Assembly: GCA_017307505.1 (NCBI GenBank)
Contig: JAFKEE010000032.1
Coordinates: forward strand, 1-64,000
DNA from: Acidobacteriota bacterium
GTDB taxonomy: Bacteria; Acidobacteriota; Terriglobia; Bryobacterales; Bryobacteraceae
Reading direction: 5' to 3'
DNA length: 64,000 nucleotides
Below are positions 47,678 to 55,305 of the stretch, piece after piece. The notes beneath the pieces were generated by a model. The model made no database searches and was not told the origin of the DNA. It saw only the letters and a program-made list of their open reading frames with translations. Position numbers and translations under genes: made by a program. The first letter of the stretch is position 1, and each line of letters starts with the position of its first letter.

Positions 47678-50600
47678 TTAGAACTCGTAGCGCAGGCCGA
47701 ACTGCATGACGCGCGGCTGGGTGAGCTGCGCGCTGTAGGCGCCGAACGTGCCGCCCACCGAGATGTCCAGGGAAGCGCTGTTCACGTCAAACTTGGCGGT
47801 GTTGGTGAGGTTGAAGGTCTCCCAGCGGAACTGCAGGGAGTGCTTCTCGTTGAACGGCATGATGAACCGCTTGGAGAGGTTCAGGTCGATGTTGAAGATG
47901 CCGTCGCCGCGCAACCCGTTGCGGGTTCCGATGCCGCCGGGCAGTTCGTAGTCGAAGGCCGCCATGGCCTTCTCCGGATCGGCAAACATGTTCTCACCAT
48001 GCTGGGTCTTGACCGGAGCGCCGGTCCAGCGCGCCCAGTTGTTGTTGTTCCAGTTGGTGGGCCAGACGCCGGTTTCGAACACGCTGATGGGGAAGCCGCT
48101 GGACCAGCGCCATACACCGGAGAGCTGCCAGCCGCCGATGATGGCGTCCGCCCAGCGGGGGATGTCGGTGGAGAACTTCTTGCCGCGGCCGACCGGCAGG
48201 TTATAGACCGCCAGCATGTTGAACAGGTGGGTATTGTCGTAGTCGGAGACGCCCCTCATCAGGCCGGGCTGCCAGGGGTTCCAGACGACGCCGGTTGAAC
48301 TGCCGGCGCGCTCGGTGTTGGAACGGATGTCGATCGACTTCGAGAACGTGTAGTTCATGTCGATCACGTCGCCGTTGTTGAAGCGCTTGCGCACGTTCAA
48401 CTGAGCGCCGTGGTAGCTGCCGCCGCCGACAGAGCTGAACACCGACAAATAGGAGAACTGCGGGCTGTAGAACGTGTACGGACCCTGGTCCGAGCAGCGG
48501 TTGCGCGAGTCGCAACCACCCTGGCCTGCGCCGGTATCGAGCTGGTAGAGCGCGTAGGTCCAGTCATACGTGTTGGCCGCGAACCGGTTGTAGGCGACCT
48601 GCGTGGCCGACAGGGTTGGCGTGGCGATCTTGCTGAACATGTTCTCCCAGAAGGGAACCTTCTGGACGCTGGCGGTGGGTACGCCGTCGAGCACCTGCTG
48701 GGCCAGGATGGAGCCGGCCTGGAAATAGGTCTGGCCGGACTTCGGATCCTTCAGGTCGGTCGGCATCGCCGCGTCGCGGCGCACCAGGGAGCGGCGGGAG
48801 AGCCGGCCTACATAGGATCCCTGGACGAACCAGCCGTTGCTGAGTTCGCGCCCGATGCTGAAGTTCATATTCATGTTGTAGGGCGCCTTCAGGGTGTCAT
48901 CCAGACCGTTCGTGATGGCGAACAGGTTCGGATAAGTGGCCGGGAAGGTGGCAGCTGGAGCGGCCGGCAGCAGGCCCGCCGGGATCTGATTGATCGCTGT
49001 ATAGCGCGGAGCGGTTGCAATCGTCTGGGTCGCCGCCGGATTCGTGAGGGAATTCGACAGACCGAACGCAGTGGCGTCGTACGAGCGCATCAGGCTGCTG
49101 CCGAACAGGTCGTAGTACATGCCCCAGCCGGCGCGGATGGAGGTCTTTCCGGGGCCGCCGAAGAAGAACTTGCTCAGGCCGCTATCGCCCTGGGGCGAGT
49201 ACGCCAGAGAGATGCGAGGCGCCCAGTTGTCCTTGTGGAAGGGGTAGAGATCCCGCCCGCCGGCGGATTTCGGAAGGAACGAGATCAGGCCGGCGCCCAT
49301 CTGGGACAGGCCCTGCTGGGCGAGGCCGCCGCGCTTGTCGAACCAGTCGCCGATGGGGATGTTCGGCGAAACCTGCTGGCCGTTGGCTTCATAGATAGGC
49401 GGCATCAGCGAATAACGGATACCGGCGGTGACCGTCAGAGCGCGGCTGACTTTCCAGGTGTCCTGGAGGTAGAGTTCATACTCCTGGTTCCTGAAGTTGC
49501 GCTCCACCGGCGTGCCTTCGGGCAACACCGAGCCATCCACCTTGTAGTTGTACTGAGCGTTGCCCTGCGTGACCAAGCCCATGATGTCGGTCATCGCCCA
49601 GCGGAATAGCGTGTACTGGCTGCTGGGCAGGTCCGGGAACGGAGCAGTAAGACCCGCACCGCTGCTGTCCAGCCAGGAGGCATTGGCGGATGCGCTCGAG
49701 AACGAGTTCGCCAGGTTATTGCGCCGGTTCTGGCTGAAGCGGCCAATGGCACCGAACTGAATGTTGTGCGAGCCCTTGATGTAGTTCATGTCCTCGCTGA
49801 GGGTATGGACCGGAATGATCGACACAAAGCCACGGCTCAGGCCCACATTCGGATCGATACCGCGGAGCGTCACAGCCGAGAAGTTGGCGATGCCGGTGGA
49901 TTCATTGCCCTGCCGGGTGAGGCCATAGCGAAAGTTGCTGATCAAGTTGGGACGGAAGAGGCTGGTGAGACCGATGCCGAAGCCCTTGTTGTTGTTCAGA
50001 GCAACGCTGTTGGCCGGCTGGCCGGGCAACTGGGGCAACCCCTGCTCATTGTCGTTCTGCAGGTTGCCGCGTACGAACAGCGTGTGCTTGTTCTGCGAAT
50101 CGAGGATCCAGTCGTAGCGGGCGATGTAGGTGTTATAGCGCAGCGGGGTCGGCGCCTTGAAGCGATAGCCGACGAAGTTCAGGCCGTCACCGACAGTTGT
50201 ATCGTTGGGTACGGGGTAGCTCTTCAGCAACGACAGGACATTCTGGTTGACGCCGCGCGGATCCAGCTTGGCCACTACGTCAGCGGGGGTGACGGTCGCC
50301 ACACTCCCGTCGGTGCGTGTGTAGTGCAGGATGCCCTGGCGCATGTCCATCGAAGGCACGTTCCGCAGAGCGCTGTCGTCTTTCGCGTCGCGGCGGCCTT
50401 CCCAGTTGCCGAAGAGGAACATGCGGTTCTTCTTGATGGGCCCGCCGAGGGATGCGCCAAAAATGTTGCGGATGAGCTTGGGCCGCTCGACGCCCGACTT
50501 GTTGTTGAAGAAGCCGTTGGCCGTCGTGATGGTGTTGCGATGGTACTCGTACATGCTGCCGTGCAGCTCGTTGGTGCCGCCCTTGGTTACCAGAACGACC

Positions 50601-51295
50601 TGCGCGCCGGACGAACGGCCGCTGTCGGCGTTCGCATTCAAGGTCGTGACACGGAACTCCTGGACCGAGTCGGGCGTCATGCGCAGTACCGAGGTGAATG
50701 CCTTGCGGTCCATCTGGTCGTTCACGTCGATGCCGTCGAGGGTGACGTTCGCCTGGTCGCTCTTGCCGCCGTTGACGGCGCCATTGCGGGAATCCGTGTC
50801 GCCTTCGCTGGTGAACACGACGCCCGGTTGCAGCGCCAGCAGACCCACAATATTGCGGGCATTCAGCGGCAACTGGACGATCGGCTTATTGGCAATCGCG
50901 TTGCCGATGGAGGCGTCGACGGTGTTCAGATTCTCGGTTTCGGCGACAACGGCCACCGTCTCTGTAATCTGCCCGACCTCGAGTTTCACGTTCACAGTCG
51001 CCGGGTTGTTCACCAGCAACTGGACGCCGTTGACGGTCGCGGTGCGGAAGCCGTTGGCTTTGACGGTAATCCGGTATTTGCCGGGTGTGACCTGGAGGAA
51101 CGAGTAGATGCCCGAAGCATCGGAGGTCGCGCTACGCTTCGCGCTGGTGTCGATGTTTTCCAGGTCGGCGACGGCATTCGGGACAACCGCGCCCGAGGAA
51201 TCCGTAATCACACCCGAAACTTGAGACGATGCCTGCCCCCACATGGTCAGGTGTAGGGCAAAGAGCCCGACAAGCCCCAAAAGCACTTTCTTCAT
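47678..51295 (-). CDS. Oar-like TonB-dependent outer-membrane receptor
   Basis: A 1205-aa protein starting MKKVLLGLVGLFALHLTMWG (signal peptide), with AGGGGAG before the ATG. The carboxypeptidase-regulatory domain (VSGVITDSSGAVVPNAVADL) and plug (VQLPLNARNIVGLLALQPGV, VTLDGIDVNDQMDRKAF) precede a long beta-barrel ending FGLRYEF. It has the same domain order as the receptors at 10812 and 31545 but belongs to a different subfamily: it has the ARNI/N motif rather than GRNP. It is a single gene with its own terminator and promoter region; unlike the other two it lacks an adjacent membrane-anchored regulator. Ligand unknown. Confidence 0.88.
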   Translation of the reverse strand: MKKVLLGLVGLFALHLTMWGQASSQVSGVITDSSGAVVPNAVADLENIDTSAKRSATSDASGIYSFLQVTPGKYRITVKANGFRTATVNGVQLLVNNPATVNVKLEVGQITETVAVVAETENLNTVDASIGNAIANKPIVQLPLNARNIVGLLALQPGVVFTSEGDTDSRNGAVNGGKSDQANVTLDGIDVNDQMDRKAFTSVLRMTPDSVQEFRVTTLNANADSGRSSGAQVVLVTKGGTNELHGSMYEYHRNTITTANGFFNNKSGVERPKLIRNIFGASLGGPIKKNRMFLFGNWEGRRDAKDDSALRNVPSMDMRQGILHYTRTDGSVATVTPADVVAKLDPRGVNQNVLSLLKSYPVPNDTTVGDGLNFVGYRFKAPTPLRYNTYIARYDWILDSQNKHTLFVRGNLQNDNEQGLPQLPGQPANSVALNNNKGFGIGLTSLFRPNLISNFRYGLTRQGNESTGIANFSAVTLRGIDPNVGLSRGFVSIIPVHTLSEDMNYIKGSHNIQFGAIGRFSQNRRNNLANSFSSASANASWLDSSGAGLTAPFPDLPSSQYTLFRWAMTDIMGLVTQGNAQYNYKVDGSVLPEGTPVERNFRNQEYELYLQDTWKVSRALTVTAGIRYSLMPPIYEANGQQVSPNIPIGDWFDKRGGLAQQGLSQMGAGLISFLPKSAGGRDLYPFHKDNWAPRISLAYSPQGDSGLSKFFFGGPGKTSIRAGWGMYYDLFGSSLMRSYDATAFGLSNSLTNPAATQTIATAPRYTAINQIPAGLLPAAPAATFPATYPNLFAITNGLDDTLKAPYNMNMNFSIGRELSNGWFVQGSYVGRLSRRSLVRRDAAMPTDLKDPKSGQTYFQAGSILAQQVLDGVPTASVQKVPFWENMFSKIATPTLSATQVAYNRFAANTYDWTYALYQLDTGAGQGGCDSRNRCSDQGPYTFYSPQFSYLSVFSSVGGGSYHGAQLNVRKRFNNGDVIDMNYTFSKSIDIRSNTERAGSSTGVVWNPWQPGLMRGVSDYDNTHLFNMLAVYNLPVGRGKKFSTDIPRWADAIIGGWQLSGVWRWSSGFPISVFETGVWPTNWNNNNWARWTGAPVKTQHGENMFADPEKAMAAFDYELPGGIGTRNGLRGDGIFNIDLNLSKRFIMPFNEKHSLQFRWETFNLTNTAKFDVNSASLDISVGGTFGAYSAQLTQPRVMQFGLRYEF

Positions 51296-51338
51296 GTAAA
51301 CTCCCCTGTAACAAACCTCAATGAACGGTTAGATACAT

Positions 51339-51355
51339 TTCCAATGGGTTTGGAA
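51339..51355. promoter_or_regulatory. candidate operator upstream of the third receptor
   Basis: TTCCAA-TGGGT-TTGGAA is a perfect inverted repeat (6-bp arms, 5-nt spacer), 44 bp upstream of the receptor ATG. On the minus strand TATCTA, a possible -10, lies a few bases downstream of it. This position would allow repressor control; no regulator is known. Confidence 0.35.
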
Positions 51356-51601
51356 GCGAAAAAACGTTCCCGCCGTCCGGAAGCAGCGAGTGACTGCCCG
51401 GCAGCGGAGTCAAAACCTGTTGTTTTAGTTATGTAGACCCAGGACCAAAGAGCAACTCGACGGGGAGGCGCTGCAGCGACGGGAACTGGTCCTTTCGCCT
51501 GAAGGCAACCTATAGGAGTTGGTTGTAACAGTGAATCACCCGGACTGTCAATCGGATTCTTGGATCGACCCTATCTTCCGGCCGTTGCGTGGAGGGTAAG
51601 C

Positions 51602-51632
51602 GAAGAAAAGGCCCCGGAAGCAAGCCGGGGCC
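51602..51632 (-). terminator. rho-independent terminator of the PilZ gene
   Basis: GGCCCCGG (51610-51617) and CCGGGGCC (51625-51632) form an 8-bp perfect stem with a 7-nt loop. On the minus strand it is followed by TTTTCTTCG. It lies 31 bp after the PilZ-gene stop. Confidence 0.85.
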
Positions 51633-51663
51633 ATGGAGAGAGAGGGGAGGGTAAAAATCGAGG

Positions 51664-52032
51664 TTAGATCGCCAGGCCGTGAGCGCCGACGGTCCGGAAT
51701 TCGTACTGCAGAATTTCGACGGCCGCGGTGCCTTTTTCACAGCGCACGATGCGTCCACGCGCCACCAGCTTCAGGGCGCACTTGTTGTCGAGTTGGGCCG
51801 GCCAGCTGATAGCCATTTCCAGCCGCTTGCCCGGGATCAGCGCCTTTTCCGTCTGAAAGAGTACGCCGCCGCTGCTCAGGTTGATGGTGGTGCCGGAACC
51901 GGCTTCGTCACCAAGTCTCTTACTGAGTAGTTTGAATTTGAGTTCGCGTTCGATCGGAAAGCGATCCGACGTCCGGCGATCGGTTTTGCCCCTCTTACCA
52001 GGGATGATTGGTTCTGATCCGATAAAGTTCAT
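51664..52032 (-). CDS. PilZ-domain protein
   Basis: A 122-aa single-domain protein. PilZ domains bind cyclic di-GMP through an Arg-rich N-terminal motif and a (D/N)xSxxG motif; both are recognisable as DRRTSDRFPIER and TINLSSGGVLF. Downstream strands (EMAISWPAQLDNKCALKLVA, RGRIVRCEKGTAAVEILQYE) complete the barrel. It may act as a free c-di-GMP effector for motility, pili or polysaccharide synthesis, none of which is encoded nearby. Expressed alone, with a terminator behind it; the start has only a weak ribosome-binding site. Confidence 0.85.
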   Translation of the reverse strand: MNFIGSEPIIPGKRGKTDRRTSDRFPIERELKFKLLSKRLGDEAGSGTTINLSSGGVLFQTEKALIPGKRLEMAISWPAQLDNKCALKLVARGRIVRCEKGTAAVEILQYEFRTVGAHGLAI

Positions 52033-52104
52033 AGCTGGTGCTCACAAAGAATAGTCGCCCGGATCGCTGCATAACTTCAATGGGGTGTTAGTTTTAATTG
52101 TGGG

Positions 52105-52120
52105 TGGTACGTTGGTACCA
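52105..52120. promoter_or_regulatory. palindrome before the exported RidA gene
   Basis: TGGTAC-GTTG-GTACCA is a perfect 6-bp inverted repeat with a 4-nt spacer, 21 bp upstream of the first ATG. It lies in the short AT-rich stretch between the PilZ and RidA genes and may be an operator or a leader hairpin. Confidence 0.4.
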
Positions 52121-52141
52121 TCCCGCTGCGGCCGGTCGGGT

Positions 52142-52594
52142 ATGATCTTCCGTATGCGTTCCCTCTTTGTTTGTGTACTGGCCCTCGCCGGGTCCCTGGT
52201 TCTTTCGGCCGCCGATAAGGTAGCCGTGGTACCAGAGGGTGCCTCCGCCTCCGGGCCTTTTTCTCCGGGGATTCGCGCCGGCGATACCCTCTACTGTTCC
52301 GGCCAGGTGGGCCGCACGAAAGATGGCAAAATCCCTGAAAATTTTGAGGATGAGGTGAAAGCGGCGCTCGACGCGGCCAATGAGATCCTCAAGAAGGGTG
52401 GTTATTCCATTGAGGACGTGGTCGCCGCCCAGGTGTACCTCACCGATATGGAGCTTTTTTCGCGGATGAATGCGGTCTATACGAAGTACTTCCCGGAGCC
52501 GCGTCCAGCCCGTACCACAGTTGGAGTGGCCAAGCTCGTAGGTACTGCCCGGATTGAGATCACTCTGACGGCTTGGAAGCGTCCGGCTCGCTAG
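52142..52594 (+). CDS. exported RidA/YjgF-family protein
   Basis: 150 aa from ATG 52142, or 146 aa from ATG 52154. The second start directly opens a signal peptide (MRSLFVCVLALAGSLVLSAA). The RidA fold follows: GPFSPGIRAGDTLYCSGQVG, LDAANEILKKGGYSIEDVVA and the active-site Arg in PARTTVGVAKL. Cytoplasmic RidA hydrolyses reactive enamine/imine intermediates of amino-acid metabolism. A secreted form is less usual and may have another substrate. The 3' end overlaps the convergent RarA gene by 35 bp. No good ribosome-binding site precedes either ATG. Confidence 0.82.
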   Translation: MIFRMRSLFVCVLALAGSLVLSAADKVAVVPEGASASGPFSPGIRAGDTLYCSGQVGRTKDGKIPENFEDEVKAALDAANEILKKGGYSIEDVVAAQVYLTDMELFSRMNAVYTKYFPEPRPARTTVGVAKLVGTARIEITLTAWKRPAR

Positions 52595-53888
52595 CGCGCT
52601 GTTCGGCGACCCATTTTCTGATCTCTTCTAAACGATCTTTAATGCGAGCTTCGGTTCCGCGAGCGGTCGGTTCGTAGAATTTCACGCCTTCCATGCCGTC
52701 CGGCAGGCAGTCCATGCCCGTCAGGCCGGCCTGGTTGGCGTGTGCGTGCTGGTAGCCTTTCGAGTAGCCCCACTCCTTCATCGCTTTGGTTGGAGCATTG
52801 CGCAGATGCATGGGCACCGGGAACGAGGGGTTGTTGCGGACGAACTCGCGGGCCGAGTTCAGGGCGCGGTAGCCGGCATCGGACTTCGGCGCCACAGCCA
52901 GATAGATGGCGATCTGGGCCAGGGCCTGGTCGCCCTCCGGCACGCCGAGGAAATGGACAGTCTGCATGCAGGCGATGGCCTGTTCGGCGGCGCGCGGGTC
53001 GGCCAACCCGATATCCTCTACCGCCATGCGAACTAAACGGCGGGCAAGGTACATGCGATCCTCACCGGCTTCCAGCATCCGGGCCAGCCAGTACAGGGCC
53101 GCGTCGGGGTCGGACGACCGGACGCTCTTGTGCAGGGCCGACACGAGGTTGAAGTGCTCTTCCCCGCCCTTGTCGTAGAGCAGCATCTTGCGCTCCACGG
53201 CATCTTCCACCGCCTGCCTCTCCAGTTTGCCGCTCTCGCTGGCCGCGGCGGCGATTTCCAGGATGTTATAGGCGGTGCGGGCATCGCCGCCGGCGTAGGC
53301 GCCGATCTGCTCCAACAGATCGTCTTCCGCCTCGACGCCAACCACAGGGAGCGCCCCGCGTAGCAGTTGCACCAATTCCTCGGTGGTGAGGGCGCGCAGC
53401 GCATAGACCTTCGACCGCGAGAGCAGGGCCGAGATGACCTCGAACGACGGGTTTTCCGTGGTCGCGCCGATGAGGATGATGTCGCCGCGCTCCACGTAAG
53501 GCAGGAACGCGTCCTGCTGCGCCTTGTTGAAACGGTGGATTTCGTCGACAAAGAGGACGGTGCGCAGACCCTGGCGCCGGTTGCGCTCGGCCTCCACCAT
53601 GACGCCCTTGATCTCCTTGATGCCGCTCAGGACGGCGCTGAAGGGGATGAACGCGCACTTGGTCTGCCGGGCGATCAGGCTGGCCAGCGTGGTCTTCCCA
53701 ACGCCGGGCGGACCCCAAAGAATGATCGAAGTGAGACGGTCTTTTTCGATCTGGACGCGCAAGGGCTTGCCGGGGCCCAGGATATGTTCCTGACCCACAT
53801 AGCCATCGAGGGTCTCGGGCCGCATGCGTTCGGCCAGGGGGCGCGGAGCATTGTCCTGCAGGCCGGGCGCGGCGTCGAAGAGGCTCAC
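52560..53888 (-). CDS. rarA: replication-associated recombination protein A (AAA+ ATPase)
   Basis: A 442-aa cytoplasmic clamp-loader-like AAA+ ATPase (RarA/MgsA), which acts at stalled replication forks. Walker A is GPPGVGKTT (near residue 60), Walker B is VLFVDEIHRF, and sensor 1 is IGATTENPSFEV with the Arg finger region SALLSRSKVY. The C-terminal tetramerisation domain contains RMAVEDIGLADPRAAEQAIA and YKYPHDY-like end motif HANQAGLTGMDCLPDGMEG. The N-terminus PLAERMRPETLDGYVGQEHI is typical. Its ATG overlaps the stop of the RNA methyltransferase gene by 4 nt (ATGA). Confidence 0.95.
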   Translation of the reverse strand: MSLFDAAPGLQDNAPRPLAERMRPETLDGYVGQEHILGPGKPLRVQIEKDRLTSIILWGPPGVGKTTLASLIARQTKCAFIPFSAVLSGIKEIKGVMVEAERNRRQGLRTVLFVDEIHRFNKAQQDAFLPYVERGDIILIGATTENPSFEVISALLSRSKVYALRALTTEELVQLLRGALPVVGVEAEDDLLEQIGAYAGGDARTAYNILEIAAAASESGKLERQAVEDAVERKMLLYDKGGEEHFNLVSALHKSVRSSDPDAALYWLARMLEAGEDRMYLARRLVRMAVEDIGLADPRAAEQAIACMQTVHFLGVPEGDQALAQIAIYLAVAPKSDAGYRALNSAREFVRNNPSFPVPMHLRNAPTKAMKEWGYSKGYQHAHANQAGLTGMDCLPDGMEGVKFYEPTARGTEARIKDRLEEIRKWVAEQRASEPDASKPSE

Positions 53889-54676
53889 TGGACGGTCCTC
53901 TGACGCCAGGCCTCATAAAGGAGGATGCCGGCGGCCATGGCTGCGTTCAAACTCTCGACCCCCGTGGTGGGGATGTGCAGGTTCAAGCCGGCTCCCTCCA
54001 TTTCCTTGCTGACGCCCCGGCCTTCGCTGCCGATCACCAGGGCGCATCGCCCGTTGAGGGCTGCATCCTTCAGGCTGAGGGACGCGCGCGGGACGGCCAC
54101 GAAGACCTCCATCTTATTTTGGGAGAGGGCTTTCCGGGCGAGATCGGGCGCCACGGCCTCGAGAAATGGCACACGGAAGAGGGAGCCCGCACTGGCGCGC
54201 AGTGTTTTGGCATTCCAGGGGCTAACGGTACCCTTCAGCAGTAACAGGCCCGTGGCTCCGAAGGCCTCGGCGGCCCGGACGATGGCTCCGGCATTGCCCG
54301 GATCCTGCACGCCATCCAGCACAACTACCAGGGAATGGCCGCGCAGGACGTGTTCCATGGTCCACTGGGGGGGCCGGACGAGGGCAAGGACGCCCTGAGC
54401 CGCCTCGGTGGCGGAGACTTCCTGAAAAACCGCGTCGGGCACGGTGAGCAGCCGCACTCCGTTCAACCGGCCGATGTGACGTTCCACGACACCCCGGACA
54501 CTATCGGCGGCGACCACCACCGGGGTCTCCAGGCCGGACCGCAGCGCTTCCTCCAGCAGATGGAAGGTCTCGGCAACACACAGCCCATCAGCGGTTAGCG
54601 TCCCCCGGGACAACGCACGGCGCACCTCTTTGAGGAGAGGATTCCGGGCACTGGTGATCACTTCGGCACGGGACAT
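53885..54676 (-). CDS. TrmH/SpoU-family RNA methyltransferase
   Basis: A 263-aa SPOUT methyltransferase that probably 2'-O-methylates rRNA or tRNA. The N-terminal substrate-binding domain (ITSARNPLLKEVRRALSRGT) is followed by the knot domain with motif 1 VLDGVQDPGNAGAIVRAAEA, motif 2 CALVIGSEGRGVSKEM and motif 3 HIPTTGVESLNAAMAAGILL. The Asn and Glu residues of the family are conserved. Exact target nucleotide cannot be inferred. It is co-transcribed with rarA (ATGA overlap) and divergent from the DUF218 gene; only 23 bp separate the two starts. Confidence 0.9.
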   Translation of the reverse strand: MSRAEVITSARNPLLKEVRRALSRGTLTADGLCVAETFHLLEEALRSGLETPVVVAADSVRGVVERHIGRLNGVRLLTVPDAVFQEVSATEAAQGVLALVRPPQWTMEHVLRGHSLVVVLDGVQDPGNAGAIVRAAEAFGATGLLLLKGTVSPWNAKTLRASAGSLFRVPFLEAVAPDLARKALSQNKMEVFVAVPRASLSLKDAALNGRCALVIGSEGRGVSKEMEGAGLNLHIPTTGVESLNAAMAAGILLYEAWRQRTVQ

Positions 54677-54681
54677 AACGC

Positions 54682-54687
54682 TAGAAT
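54682..54687 (+). promoter_or_regulatory. -10-like TAGAAT close to the DUF218 start
   Basis: TAGAAT ends 12 bp before the ATG at 54700, in a 23-bp gap between divergent starts. There is no ribosome-binding site, so a leaderless or near-leaderless mRNA is likely. No clear -35 is seen. Confidence 0.4.
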
Positions 54688-54699
54688 CAATATCGTACG

Positions 54700-55287
54700 A
54701 TGAGGCGGCTCATTGCCATTGCAATTCTGGTTGTTGGTCTTCCGCTGGCGGTCTATCTGGTCGTTCTGGCGAAGGAGATCGAAGGGCAATCCGTCATTGA
54801 TGACTCGCAGAAGGCGGACATCATCGTGGTCCTGGGCGCGGCGGAATACAACGGCCGGCCTTCGCCCGTCCTGAAAGCACGGCTCGACCATGCCTTCGAC
54901 CTTTACCAGAAGGGGCATTCGAACCTGATTCTCACCACCGGGGGCGCCGGCGGCGACCAGCAGTTCACCGAGGGCCAGGTGGGCCGCGACTACCTGGTGC
55001 GGCGCGGCATCGCCTCGGAAGCCATTGTGGTGGAAGGGGAAGGCGATTCCACGGTGCGCAGCCTGCTGGCCGTCAGCGAGATTATGCGCCGAATGAACCT
55101 TGTCTCGGCCATCGTGGTCAGCGACGGCTATCACATCTTCCGGGCCAAGCGGATCCTGCAGCACGAGGGGATGAAAGTATACGGTTCCCCCCGGCCTTAC
55201 CGGCAGCAGGGCACCTGGAAAGAGCAGTGGCTGTATGTGCGCCAGGCGGTCGGTTACGTGCTTTGGCGCATGGGCATCAACATCTAG
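54700..55287 (+). CDS. DUF218 / YdcF-family membrane-anchored protein
   Basis: A 195-aa protein with an N-terminal TM anchor (IAIAILVVGLPLAVYLVVLA) and a Rossmann-like DUF218 domain. Family motifs are visible: ADIIVVLGAAEYNGRPSPVL, DLYQKGHSNLILTTGG, IVVEGEGDSTVRSLLAVSEI and SDGYHIFRAKRI. Relatives include SanA and YdcF/ElyC, linked to envelope and peptidoglycan-lipid homeostasis. The gene ends 18 bp before the stop of the convergent S9 peptidase. The start ATG has no ribosome-binding site but a -10-like box lies close upstream. Confidence 0.87.
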   Translation: MRRLIAIAILVVGLPLAVYLVVLAKEIEGQSVIDDSQKADIIVVLGAAEYNGRPSPVLKARLDHAFDLYQKGHSNLILTTGGAGGDQQFTEGQVGRDYLVRRGIASEAIVVEGEGDSTVRSLLAVSEIMRRMNLVSAIVVSDGYHIFRAKRILQHEGMKVYGSPRPYRQQGTWKEQWLYVRQAVGYVLWRMGINI

Positions 55288-55305
55288 CTCCGGCGCCCAC
55301 CGTTC

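Larger units (their letters stand above)
51296..51663. other. 368-bp intergenic region (receptor promoter and PilZ terminator)
   Basis: Both flanking genes are on the minus strand. The right part holds the PilZ-gene terminator (51602-51632). The left part is AT-richer and should carry the receptor promoter; it contains a palindrome at 51339-51355. The middle (51360-51590) shows nothing I recognise. Confidence 0.6.
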
